DNA of 64,000 nucleotides, taken from NCBI GenBank assembly GCA_963573305.1, contig OY754332.1:138005977-138069976 (forward strand), in the 5' to 3' direction. The DNA is from Pyrrhosoma nymphula. Its lineage: Eukaryota > Arthropoda > Insecta > Odonata > Coenagrionidae. Shown piece by piece: positions 26,301-38,300 of the stretch. A program made the translations under genes and the position numbers. Each line of letters starts with the position of its first letter. The first letter of the stretch is position 1. Under the pieces are notes generated by a model. It saw only the letters and a program-made list of their open reading frames with translations. It was not told the DNA's origin and searched no databases.

Positions 26301-29300
26301 TCAAACTCGCTGTAGGATCATAGTTTCTGCAATAACAAATATATGAGAAGAAAAATAAATATATCACATAATTCATAGATTGACAGGCCATAAAAACAGC
26401 CTATGAACCAGAAAACAGATTATGATGAATTAATGAAATGAAGTCAAATGCTCACCTCCAGATATTCTTGAAGCAGATAAAATGGAGACTCTTCCCCTTT
26501 TTCCTTTATATTCATTTTAATCACATCCTTGTGAACATATTTCCAATTATTGTCAATAAAAAAATCTTCTCCGATGACACATTTCAATATTGCTTGAGCA
26601 TCTCTATTTAGTTTCAAACAAACTGTATCTTCATTATACCCAATGATTTCTGGATTAATGAAAATTACTGACCCCGCATCAGGCAACACTTCGAATTCTA
26701 TAAACAAAATGCATGAATAGTTCAAAGTCAATGAACAACATATATGAATTTTCAAAATACTAATGGAGATATTCATAGAATTAAGTTTGTAAATAATGAA
26801 AATCTTTTAGTACATTCATATTTGTATCCATGACAAGCCAGTAAGTAACCAATGTGTGGTAACTAGTACAGCACATTTTACAGAAACAAATGATCTTTCT
26901 TTCAAAGAACCATAAATAGCTGTAACAAATTTAAAGAATACTTTAGGCTTGTTAATACCAATGTAACTATTGTAAATATCCCTCATCATATTGATATTCC
27001 AAGCAGCTCCTGTGTTAATATTGAGGCCAAAATGGTAAATACAGAACTCAAAAAACTTTATGACAGCTATGATTATGTTAATGTAATACATAGATGTAAA
27101 CAGTATTGACCATGTATTTCACACGAGCCATTTTTTCCACTTAAACAATAAGGGTAAAGATCATATATGTTCAGAGCTGATCAATATAATAACTAAGAGT
27201 GATGGTAATACCTGTCTTTTAAAGTGGAAGGACCTGTGACTGAAAATAGCCAAGTGGCAACTGATATATGTATCTTCATCGACATTGTGACTATGTAATG
27301 TGAACAATAGTGGTGTGAAAGGAATGGGTAGTGAAACAATGAATGCAGATGTTAATGAAAAAAGTTGTTCTATAAATTTTACAAATCAAAGTGCCTTCAA
27401 AATTTTGCATCTTAACATTCAGTGTTTATGTTCCAAAATGAATGTTCTATAAATATTCTTGAACGAACATCAGCCTGATGTTGTTTGTATTTTGGAACAC
27501 TGGCTGTACCCAAGGGAAGTTAAATTTGCCAGCATAAATGGGTTATGCTTGGTGTCATATTTATGTAGATCTAAACACAAAAATGGTGTGTCCTCATTTT
27601 TGTTAACAATCACCTCAAATCGCAAAGTTTTCATTGTGAAAACCTAAGCAGGGAGATTGATTTTGAGTGCTGTGGAGTAATTTGATGTTAGGTGGTATAA
27701 GTTTTTCCATGATGTGTGTTTACGGGTCACCCAATGGTGACTTTTCTTTCATTATGGACCTCTTTTACAAGACTCTTAAGTGGTCTTACTAAGAATTCAC
27801 ATAATACCATTGTCAGTGGTGATTTCATCATTGACTTTGGTTCCTTCTCTGCTCAGAAGAATCACTTATTTGATATGCTAAGGGCTTTTAACCTAACTTC
27901 GTCCATAAGTGAACCTACATGGCCATTAGGTGACAGGCCATGCTGCCTCTGCGGATTGTAGAACCATACTTGGTCTTAGGCCTGGAAACCTCCCTCTTGT
28001 GCTCAAGCATCGTAGGTCTGCTTCATTCTGGCACTGGCTTCCTCCATATTTCTACGGACTAGATCATGGATTTGGTCCATCTTCCCCTTCAAACAAACGA
28101 CATAATCTTCTCCCACTATAAGCTCTTCACCTGGTTTTCTGCCAAACCTCAGGTCACATGGCAGGTGTTATTCTCTTCTGAAGAGGATTCAGGCTGGGGT
28201 CTGTCCTGTAGTTTCATGTACTGAAGATCTATATGCCAGAAGGAATAGTGGCAGATATCCCAATCACGCTGGTTCTCTGAGACTATCTTTGAAGGGTGCC
28301 GGCCAACTGTCCTGTTCATACGCTCCAATATGCCATCTGATTGGGGTACAGTGGCATAGTTCTTGTTTTTCTTATCCCCATTTGCAAACAGACTTGTAAT
28401 ACCACAGACTCAAAGTTCCTGCTTTTGTCAGAGTGTAGTTCCAAAGGTGTACTGAAGCATGAGAACAATTTCCTCACCAGGACAATCACAATGGTTGTAG
28501 CTTCCTGAAACTGTATTGGATATGCTTCAACCCATTTCCAGAAGTAATCTGAGTCTACCAGGATGTATTTATTTCCCGAATCAGTTCCCGGATAGGGGCC
28601 TGCTATGTCCATGACTAACCTCTCAAACGGGTTCCCCACATTGTACTGGCGCATGGATGCTGTTTTTCTTCCTCTTGGCCCATTTGTGGTGGCACAAGCT
28701 TCGCACCTTCTGCACCAATTTTTGACATGCTCCTTCCTCCACCCAGTTAATCAAGTGGAATCTCACTCTGGCCTTGGCTAGTGTTTTACTGATGCCAAAA
28801 TGACCTCTGGAGCTTCCGTCTTATAGTTTCTGTAGAACTTCAGGTACCAATTTCTGGGGAATGACAATCTGTGTCTTCGAAGATGTACCATTGATGCTCT
28901 CGCCCACTCACTTCAAAACTACGTCATCTAACTTCAAGCTGTCCCACTGTGCCCAATACAACTTTATTTTTTGACTCAAAGGAGAAACTTCTTCACACCC
29001 AGGTCAGTGCCCAGCTTATTTCCAAAGGATGATCTTACCAATTTCCAGGACTTAAAATTGTTTGGTACGAAGCGAGTTGGGTACCCAACCGTCGTTGACC
29101 ACAGTCACTCATCTTGCCTGAATAAAGTTTCCTCTTGTTGCAAGCAATGGCCACATTCTGCAGGACACTGCCTTCTGGACAAGGCATCAGCATTCATGTG
29201 AAATATTCCAGCTTGATGTTCAATCTCGAAGTCATATTCTGGCAGACGCTCTAGCCAACAGGCGAGTTCTTGAATTGCATCAGCCATCTCAATGCATGAT

Positions 29301-32300
29301 GGTCCATCTGAAAAAGAAACTTCCTCCCATACAGATACTCGTAAAAGTACTGACTTCACTACAGCCAACAATGCTCCCCTGGTCACACAATAATTCTTCT
29401 CAGGTTTTGACAGCAATTTACTGAAGTAAGCTATTGCTTTCTCCTGCCCATCCTGAATTTGTGATAGGACTACGCAAATTCCCACATTACATGCATCGCT
29501 GTCGAGTACAAACAAGCCAGTAGCACATAATTGCTCAGAATAGGCACGGTGGCCAACAACATCTTCAGCAAAGGCTGCTTGCTGTCTTTGTTCCATACAT
29601 ATTCTCTGCCTTCTTCTGTCAGGCAAGTCAACGGTTTGGCTATGTAGGCAAATCCAAGCACAAAGTGTCGATAGTATGTGCACAATCCCAGAAAGCTTTG
29701 GAGTTCTTGCAAGTCTCTCGGGACTGGCATTGTTCTCAGGGTTCACTGACACGCCATCCTTTGAGACAATGTGACCCACATACTTAGCTTCAGTCCTTCT
29801 TCTTCGGGTTCTTCTTCTTCCAAATACTTCGGGTTCAGCTTCAAGTGGGCTTCCTTAAACCTTTTGAAGACCTCTTTCAGATTGGTGAGATGGTTATTCA
29901 GAAATTCTCGACAAGTTCTTTCAAAGTTCTGTAATTTTTGGCAAGCTCTTCTATAAATACACTGAGGACCTGTGTGAATTTCTGCACGCCAACTTCTATC
30001 TTGGAGAGGAAATCCTCTGTGTTCACATCTTTGGCCTGAAGCACCTAATGAAGTTGCAATTGAAGTACCGCTTTCGTCCCACTAGTCTCCATGTCATGCT
30101 CCTCCAACTCGAGCTTCAAATCTGCCACTTTCAACTAACTTAACTTAGCTACTCTTGAAGCCATGCTCTTGTCTTATATGAAAATAAGTCGAGGCCAACA
30201 CTCGAAAAGTCCACTAAAATTTACTAATTTATCCCACACCTGACACCAGTTGTTACATGCGTGGGTGCAAAAATAAATATTCTTTTTACGGAACACTCTT
30301 AACACATTTATTTCACCGAAAGTATACACACCGTAACATTCAAAGTCACTCACAAAGACTCCATTACCCGAACCATCCTTGTTGATTCCTCTCCCTCGTC
30401 AACAACCACCCATTGCCAAGGCTCTGGAAGCTTCCTAATTTCAACCGTCATTTACAGAATCTTCTCGAAGATTCCTCAGCTACACTATTATATTTTGGTA
30501 CTCATCCCCTCATGCAATTCTTGTCTCTGCGAATTTACACTTTAATTATGTTGATAATCCCTACAGTTTTCTAAACAAAGAACAACAGGTGTTTGAATTA
30601 AGCTTAACTTTGATCCAACGTGTTCCTCAACAAACTGTCGAAACTTTTTCACCAAATTTATAACTCTGTTGATAAACCTTTGCTTATTGTTACCAGTGAC
30701 TTCAATTGCAATATTCTTCAAGACTCCAGGGATAAATCTGAGTTGATTGATATTCTTTCCCCATACAATCTAAATATTACTAATAATAAACCCACAGGAG
30801 TCCATTCTACCTCTGCAACTGTTATCGATAACATTTTTATAAACATCGACTTACAGTCTGTGAAAACCAATTTTATAAAATCCCATATTTCTGACCACCT
30901 TCCATTACTCTCCACTTTCTCTCCAATATCGATAACATTTTTATAAACATCGACTTACAGTCTGTGAAAACCAATTTTATAAAATCCCATATTTCTGACC
31001 ACCATCCATTACTCTCCACTTTCTCTCCAATATCATAATCATAATTATAATAAAAGGAGTTCCAAACAACTCAATCAACGTTATGCCAAAACAAGAAATT
31101 CTGGTAATGCCTCGCAACATACGGGCTTATTATTATTTAACAAGCTTCCTCAGGAAGTCAAGTATAGCAAAAAAATGGCCTTTTTTTTAATGTAAACTGC
31201 ACACATACTTTCGGGAAAACTTATTTTACTCCGTTGATGAATTTCTTCATGTGTAACTGCCAATGTATCTAACATCTTTACTTTCTTGACCCCACCTTTC
31301 AAGAAGAAATCATTCGCCTCCTCCAAGAAAAAGGCCCATCAGAAGGGTTATCCACTGCCGATATCTCCTTGCTCTCCCCCCTTTCCTTTGCACTCCCCCC
31401 CTTTCCCTTGCACTCCCCACTTTTATATCCTCCCCAAAATCCACAAACTCAACCATCCTGGCCGACCGATTGTTTCTTCCCGCAATTCTCCAACTGAGAG
31501 AACCTCGGCATTTTTCGATTACCACCTCCAACCACTGGTACACGCCTTACCATCCTTTGTGAAAGATACCTACCATTTCCTAAAACTCCTTCAGTCAACC
31601 TCCCTCCCTCTGGACACCCAAATCACAATGGCCACGATAAATATCACCTCTCTTTACACTAGCATTCCTCACCCTGAAGGTCTGTCTTCACTCTGGTTTT
31701 TCCTCTCCAAACACCCCAACCCGCATATCCCTAGCACTGATTTTCTAGTGCATCTCACGAATATCATCCTCACCCACAATTCCTTCTCCTTCAATAAAAA
31801 ATTCTTTCCACAAACCAAGGGTGGTGCCATAGGTAGTAGGTTTAGTCTCCTATGCTAACCTCTACCTTGGCCACCTAGAACAATCTTTTCTGTACAAATA
31901 TCCATTAAAACCCCTTTTGTGGCTCCACTACATAGACATTTTCTCCTCTGGCCTCATGGTACTCATTCCCTAAATACGTTCATTTCCACCCTCAATACCT
32001 CTTCCTCCACCTACTTTTCCTCCATGATTTCCAACTCCCAAATCACCTTCCTGGACATTAACATCTCCTTATCAGGCTCGAAATTCCACACCTCGGTTCA
32101 CATCAAACCTTCTAATAAGCAGCAATACCTTCACTACAGCAGTTGCTACCCCTCCCATACCAAACACTCCCTCCCCTTCTCCCTATCTATCTGTGGCCAC
32201 CGCATTTGCAACAACCCAGATTCCCTTGATAAATTCCTCACCAAACTTCACCACCTTCCCAAGTGTGGTTACCCAGAATCTCTCCTTCATTAAAAAATTA

Positions 32301-35300
32301 AGAAAAATTCCTATTCCACCAAACCTCCTCCCAATGAAGACTCCCACATCCTCTCTATTTGTACCACCTATTTCCCAAGCATACAGTCCCTTAATTTCAT
32401 TTTGAAAGACCTCTATCCCATCCATAAAAACCATGACTCCACCACCAAAATTTCCTCTAAGCCTCCCTCAATCACGTATAGGCATCCTGCCAACTGTCTG
32501 ATATTTTCAAATCCACCAAGCCCCTCTCCAAACCCCTGTTGTTTTCAAATCCACTTCCTCCCCCTGTAATCGTGCTAGATGCAAACTACATATGTCCTAT
32601 CTTTACCTCACCCCCTCCTCCCAATACCTCCATCACCTCTCTCCCTCACCCTCCTCCCTCCACTAGCATCACCAGTACTGTGGTGTACCACCTACAATGC
32701 AAACTCTGCTCGGCTTTTTATATTGGCAAATCCTCGACTACCCTCAGCATATGGATCAATAATCACCCCTCTAATTGTAAGAACCCTTCCCAATCTGCAT
32801 CTCTTCCTGTTGCGATACACTCCTTGCTCCACAAAAAAATCCTTCAACCACTGCTACAGTATCTCAATTCTTTTTTCCCTCTCCCCAACTGTTCCCCCAC
32901 TTGAACTGAAATTGATGGAATTATCTTACATTTGGTTGTATAAAGCCTTCCACCCTCTGGACATTAATGTATTTCGTTAATCTCCCTCCCCTCTTTCCCC
33001 TCCCTGCCTGCACCCCCTCCCTTTCTTCCTCTCTTTCCCCTCCAATCCCCTCCCTGCCTTCCCCTCCCTTCCTTTCTTCTCCCCTAACCTGTCCCTTCAT
33101 TCATTACTCTCTCTAGTTTCATATATGCACAAATGTATACTCAAGGTCGAATACATGATGGCCAACTAGCAATTTCTACAATATCTGATTGGTGCTCATC
33201 AAATGCACTACCCTTAAATTATACTAAAACTAGTTATCTCCACTTACACAAGAAATGGTCACAACCCACTTTTAGTCTCCGCCTGATGTTACCGGACCAT
33301 ACCATACATCGAGGCGGGAGCAAAAATTTCTAGGCTCAGTGCTAAGAGATAAACTTGATTGGGCTGCCCACATAAGCATGATTACTAATAAGGTTTCCAC
33401 GGGTTCATATATGATCAAAAAATGTACACCATTGTGCCCACTGAAACCCTTTTAACTTATATATAATGCTAAGATTCAGTCACTTTCATCATACAGGATT
33501 TGGGGAAATTTTGAGGAAATGCATCAGTAACCTCAACCTTGTTCTCTACATAGAAATGGTCAAAAAAGCAATGGCGAGAATGCCTATCAACACCGGTAAA
33601 TTCGGCCTGAACTGGAAAGTAGGAGCATTTCCGTGGCAGGAGGAGTTAACTCTCAGCCGCAGGTAAGGGGTTAATATCAATTTTAGTGCCATTTAAGCCA
33701 TATGTAATTCTTGACATGTTTTATGTCTACCATGAATTTTGAATGCATAAACAATATTATTATATTGTAATGTGAATTAGTTGCAAAATTCAAGTCAACT
33801 GTATCGTTGAAAATTGGTGTTCACTGCTTTTTAAAACTTCTTAAAATCTGACAGCCAGGTCCAATTTTACGACAACTGACAAGTTGGGAGAGACACTCCA
33901 ATTATTTACTAAAAAATGACTGATTGCAAAATAAGACAGAAGGAGAGATCCCGCGATAATATGTTAATTACTCGCAATATGCATGCTATACTGAGGAACA
34001 TGATTCCATTTGAATTCAAATGGTTCAAAATATGTAGAGACTTTGACTTATACATGACGTGACATATTTGAGGTGACTAATTTCACATGGCTCACCAACT
34101 GTGATGATCTACTACTATGCTTGTCATGAAAATTCAAAAATGTTTTCTCTCTTAATTGGATAAATACCTGAAGATTCTTCATGAATCTGAATCTTTTTCT
34201 TTTTCTTTCCTTTCTTCTTTTTGGTTTTCTTTGGCAACTTTGTCAATACATACCTGTAGATTAGTGGAAGTACCTTTCCACGAGCTGAAAATGAAATTAC
34301 ATTGAAAAGATGATAATTCTGAAAGCCATTAAAACACAGCAGCCACTTCAACTTCACTTAGTGTAACTACCATCTGTGAATATCTTTAATTTACACTTGA
34401 AATTTCCATGAATGCTCGCATCATATGAAGAAGAGATTTTAATGAGTGGTAGCTCAGCTGCCTCAAATGCAGAGGCCTCACCATATTTTAGGGGCAATAA
34501 AAAAAGAAAAGAATCTTAAGATAATTAATGATGTTTGTATATCCTTTATGAATACATGAATAGTTTAGACACTCCATGTCATGGAACAAATGATAGCAGC
34601 ATTCAAAGACAAAGTACATGGCACAAAGTTTTCTGGGTTGATATAAAAATGTTCTTTACAAAATAAATATACTCCAAAATATATTTCACCCATTATTCAA
34701 AACCCACCTTTGCTGTTGGATCACCAGATATTATGATTAGTATAATTAAACAATGGGGAAATGGGGTGTTGGGGAAAAGGGATATCTTAAGAAGACATCA
34801 TCTCATTAACTAAAATGTATATCATCCTTCATCACAATGATGACAAACCATACATATCTATCTATTTACTATTCCTCAATAATTTTAGTAATGACATTTG
34901 TCATCCGAAAGTATGCAATTCCACACCATGAATGAAAAGTTAAATTCCTTCAATTGAAATAAACATGAGGTGGGAAAAGAAATAGTGTTATCATTACGTG
35001 GTATTTTTTTTTGCTGGAATATCTTCCTCTCCCCCAAGATACAGGCTTCGCTTCAATATAATATGTTGCTCCGCAGAAAGGTCATAGCAAATATTTTTTA
35101 CATAACCTCAGAAACAGCTACCATCTCTTTTTTACCTATATATATATATCATGTTCACTATTGAATGAGAAATAGAGTTACAGAAGTCATAACTCGAACG
35201 CCGCTCCTGAGAAATTTTTAGTGAGTACATCGTTGTATATTAAAAAGTAATAATCCATTCATTGATTACGGCCTTGAGAAAGACCTACGACCAATCGAAG

Positions 35301-38300
35301 CCCATCCTATTAACGGAATTATCCTTGTACTTTCAAAATCTAAACACATTAGGTCTGTCAGCATGTGAAGCCTCTTTTCGGCTAAACAAGAATCCCAAAA
35401 TTAGCTTCAAAAGTCTCTCAAGGGGGTTGACTGAAAATCCAGCAAATAGGCTGAAAATTTAAAATAAATTGTTGCTACTGCCGTAAATGTATGGGATTGG
35501 GCAATTTACAATGATTCTGAAAAATATTCGAAAGAAAAAAATTTGCCACAACCTGGGATCGAACCCCCGTCACCATGTGAGGATAACTGGCTCAGCGCCT
35601 TAAACCACTGGGCTTCGACCTCTGTTGAGAGAATTGTGCACTGCATTGGATTAATACGGAGGAAGATTCTTTAATAGCGTTTTTCTCATGAACCCGGGCC
35701 TATGTGGAAGAAAGCCATGACACTTTTCCCACATTCTCTCTATAGTTTCAGAAAATAATTGCGTCGTTTGGATCCCGAACATCAGTCTTGCGATGTCTCC
35801 TTGTCAGCGAGGGGAATTCAAGGGAGAACTATTGGGTCCTTCTAGAATACTCAATGAACACTGAGTTGTACAAAATCAATAAATGATTGCCCATTTCCAT
35901 TAATAGTGCAAAGGAGGAGGTGATAGATGTTAACTCTCTGCACCAGTAATATATTGCATATGGTTCAAAATTGTTAATTTCAGGGCAACACTGCTGAGAA
36001 ACCTCCAACATATTCTATTCACTGTAGAGGAGACTTCCCATATAGGTAGGGACCCTGAATGGGTCCCTACCTATATGTGATAGGTTTCAAGGATTGGTTT
36101 TTTCGCGAATTTTTTTGAAGAGCATAAAAGTTGTTATTTTAATGTTTAAAGCCCAAATAAGTTAAAATTTTCCATTTTAATGTTAACGAAATTCGGCAAA
36201 AATTTGTGAATAACTCTTTAATTTGCTTTACTTTAAAACTTTTTATTTGCGAAATTTAATGGTATTTGGCTTTTAGTGTGATTTTGTGCGAAATTTCACA
36301 TTTTTTAAACCTATCGTACAATATTTTGCGAAAATAACATGAAATTCTTTAAGTTTTATTTTGATATGTATGTAAAACGCGTAATGAAAGTCGTCGTCCC
36401 ATTTGGTGAAAAAATGTATGCTAACTCATGGTGTGAAATATATACATAATTATTAACGTGACCACGTCACTATCATCAGTCTGATGATGCACGTGACCAT
36501 GATATCTGTGTATGTCTCCCTATATCGCATTTATGGTGGCGGGTCGGGGCATCGTTTTCGTCACGCCACCGAAATATGACTTGCGTAGTATTTATTACGA
36601 AAGATTCTTAAGAAAAGTTGCCATTCAAGCAATTGCTCTAATGAACGATGATTTCAGTAAGTCTGTGCATAGAATTAATTGAATGAATAACTACGCTACA
36701 CAAGAGTATCTTAAATGTCTTAGCAGTTGCGCGAAGAGACAAATAAAGTTGTCAATTGGATGTATAAATCTTATTCAAAGAGCGCTCCTCCTAACCTGTG
36801 ACTAACGGGTCATATAATTACTCCTCGGGTAGACAAAAAGAGTTATTTAAGGATAAACTATCGAATTCACTGACTGATGTTGAGTGTATTGCTGATTGCT
36901 GATTACTTCAACTCACAGTTTTGTTACATCCCATCCCCTACGAGCAAATCCTCTTTTCATGCTCAATACAGGGCATCTCCCAATTCGTTCTTTTTGACAC
37001 CCACAGTTCCTTCCGAAATTGTAAGCATTATTAAATCCCTTCACAATTCCTCCTCAGAAGGGCCAGATGGCATTCCCTTATCCGTTGTCAATGCCTCCTC
37101 ATAAGTGATAGCATTACCCCTTGCTGACATCATTAATCGATCTTTCTCTTCTGGCATTTTTCCCTCTGCACTAAAGCAAGCCAGAGTAATACCTATTCCA
37201 AAAAAAGGGCTCTACTACAGAATAATATAATTATACACCCATTGCTGTTCTCAGTCTTTTCCAAAATTGCAGTTCTCTCCATAGTTTTTTCGGGTTAGCT
37301 GCGTCAAGTTTTATTCAGATGACGTTTCGTGGCCTATGCTGGCCACATCTTCAGATCAGGTCTGACCTGATCTGAAGATGTGGCCACAAGCCAGCATAGG
37401 CCACGAAACGTCATCTGAATAAAACTTGACGCAGCTAACCCGTAAAAACTATGGAAAGAACTGCAATCCAGCACTGCGAAAGCCTCAAACAGAAACTTTT
37501 CCAAAATTTTTGAGAAGTTATTCCACCAACGATTAAGTATGTACCTACACTCATTTAACCTAATTACAGACTCCCAACATGGCTTCCGAGTACGTAGATC
37601 GACCAATATTGCTATGTTCCAGTATCTGAAAAGGTACTTCATGGCCTAAACCTGAAACAGCATGTCATAGGAGTCCCTTATGATCTCAAAAAATGCATTT
37701 AATAGTGTTGATCATAAAATCCATTAGTGCAAGCTTGAAAGCTTGGGGATTACTGGTAATTTTCTAAACTGGATTATCTCCTTTCTTGATAGTAGATCCC
37801 AAGTAGTGTGTTACATGCATCACTCTACTGCTGGGATAGTACAAAGCATCTCATGTACTTTAAAAGTTGAAGCCAGTGTTCCACAAGGGTCCATTCTGTG
37901 TCCACTATTGTTTCTCCTTTTCATTAACGATCTTCCCCATCAGTTCACCATGAGTCAACACCATTATGTACGCAGATGACACATCTAATCTGTTGACTGC
38001 CAGCAATACATCCAATTTAATTGAAGGTGCTAAGAAAACAACTCGAGAGATGTTGCAATGGTGTCATTTGAATAATATTGCCTTAAACAAAAACAAAACC
38101 TCTTACATTCATTTTCACATTAAAAGCCCTCAACAAGCCCCAGGATTACCCTCTGATCCATTGCTCAACTTTTCTTCATCAATGAAATGTCTTGGTATTC
38201 ACATTTCAGATACCCTTGACTGGTCTTCACATGTTTTAGCACTGAACAAGAAGCTTTCTGTTGGTCTCTTCATGATCAAAAAGCTTGCCCCATAGTGTCT

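Larger units (their letters stand above)
18281..26331 (-). mobile_element. Ty1/copia LTR retrotransposon, complete but interrupted
   Basis: Two LTRs (18281-18459 and about 26143-26331) are flanked by the 5-bp duplication ATAAC (18276-18280 and 26332-26336). On the minus strand the order is LTR, a tRNA-Met-type primer site containing GGTTATGGGCCCAGC next to 26142, gag zinc knuckle, protease, integrase, reverse transcriptase, RNase H, an A-rich polypurine tract ending ACGGG, LTR, as expected of copia. It is broken by a Tigger-like element (19414-22678), a 5S-type SINE (24641-24831) and many stops. Removing the Tigger-like element leaves about 4.8 kb, a normal copia size. The LTRs differ at many sites and by one 11-bp indel, so the insertion is old. 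Confidence 0.88.
27925..30540 (-). mobile_element. Ty3/gypsy retrotransposon, one LTR, internally deleted and 3'-truncated
   Basis: On the minus strand: an LTR (30251-30540), the PBS-side text ACTGGTGTCAGGTGTGGG, a short gag start (30164) with LKVADLKLELEEHD, then a jump directly to the end of reverse transcriptase (NLKEVFKRFKEAHLKLNP, YVGHIVSKDG), RNase H (YFSKLLSKPEKNYCVTR), the integrase zinc region and the integrase core. The piece between gag and RT, including the catalytic YLDD region, is gone. No 3' LTR is visible; the element ends near 27925 against a LINE fragment. Confidence 0.78.
34285..36699. other. Intron 1, first part
   Basis: Mostly nothing recognisable apart from a tRNA-like SINE remnant (35545-35618) and a palindrome (36040-36076). 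A tRNA-box-like phrase GTGGTAGCTCAGCTG near 34446 lacks a box B. Confidence 0.4.

Noticed and set aside
27930..28121. Plus-strand frame starting MTGHAAS
   Set aside because: It is the reverse of gypsy integrase (CDLRFGRKPGEELIVGEDYV on the minus strand).
34168..34357. Met-started frame of 77 codons as a gene start (minus strand)
   Set aside because: The part before 34284 lies upstream of a good acceptor, and the exon phase fits exon 1 at 56208 exactly.
35545..35618. A functional tRNA gene
   Set aside because: Box-like sequences are present, but no acceptor or anticodon stem forms.
36431..36500. TCATCAGTCTGATGATGCACG as a regulatory palindrome
   Set aside because: A short imperfect repeat with nothing beside it to suggest function.
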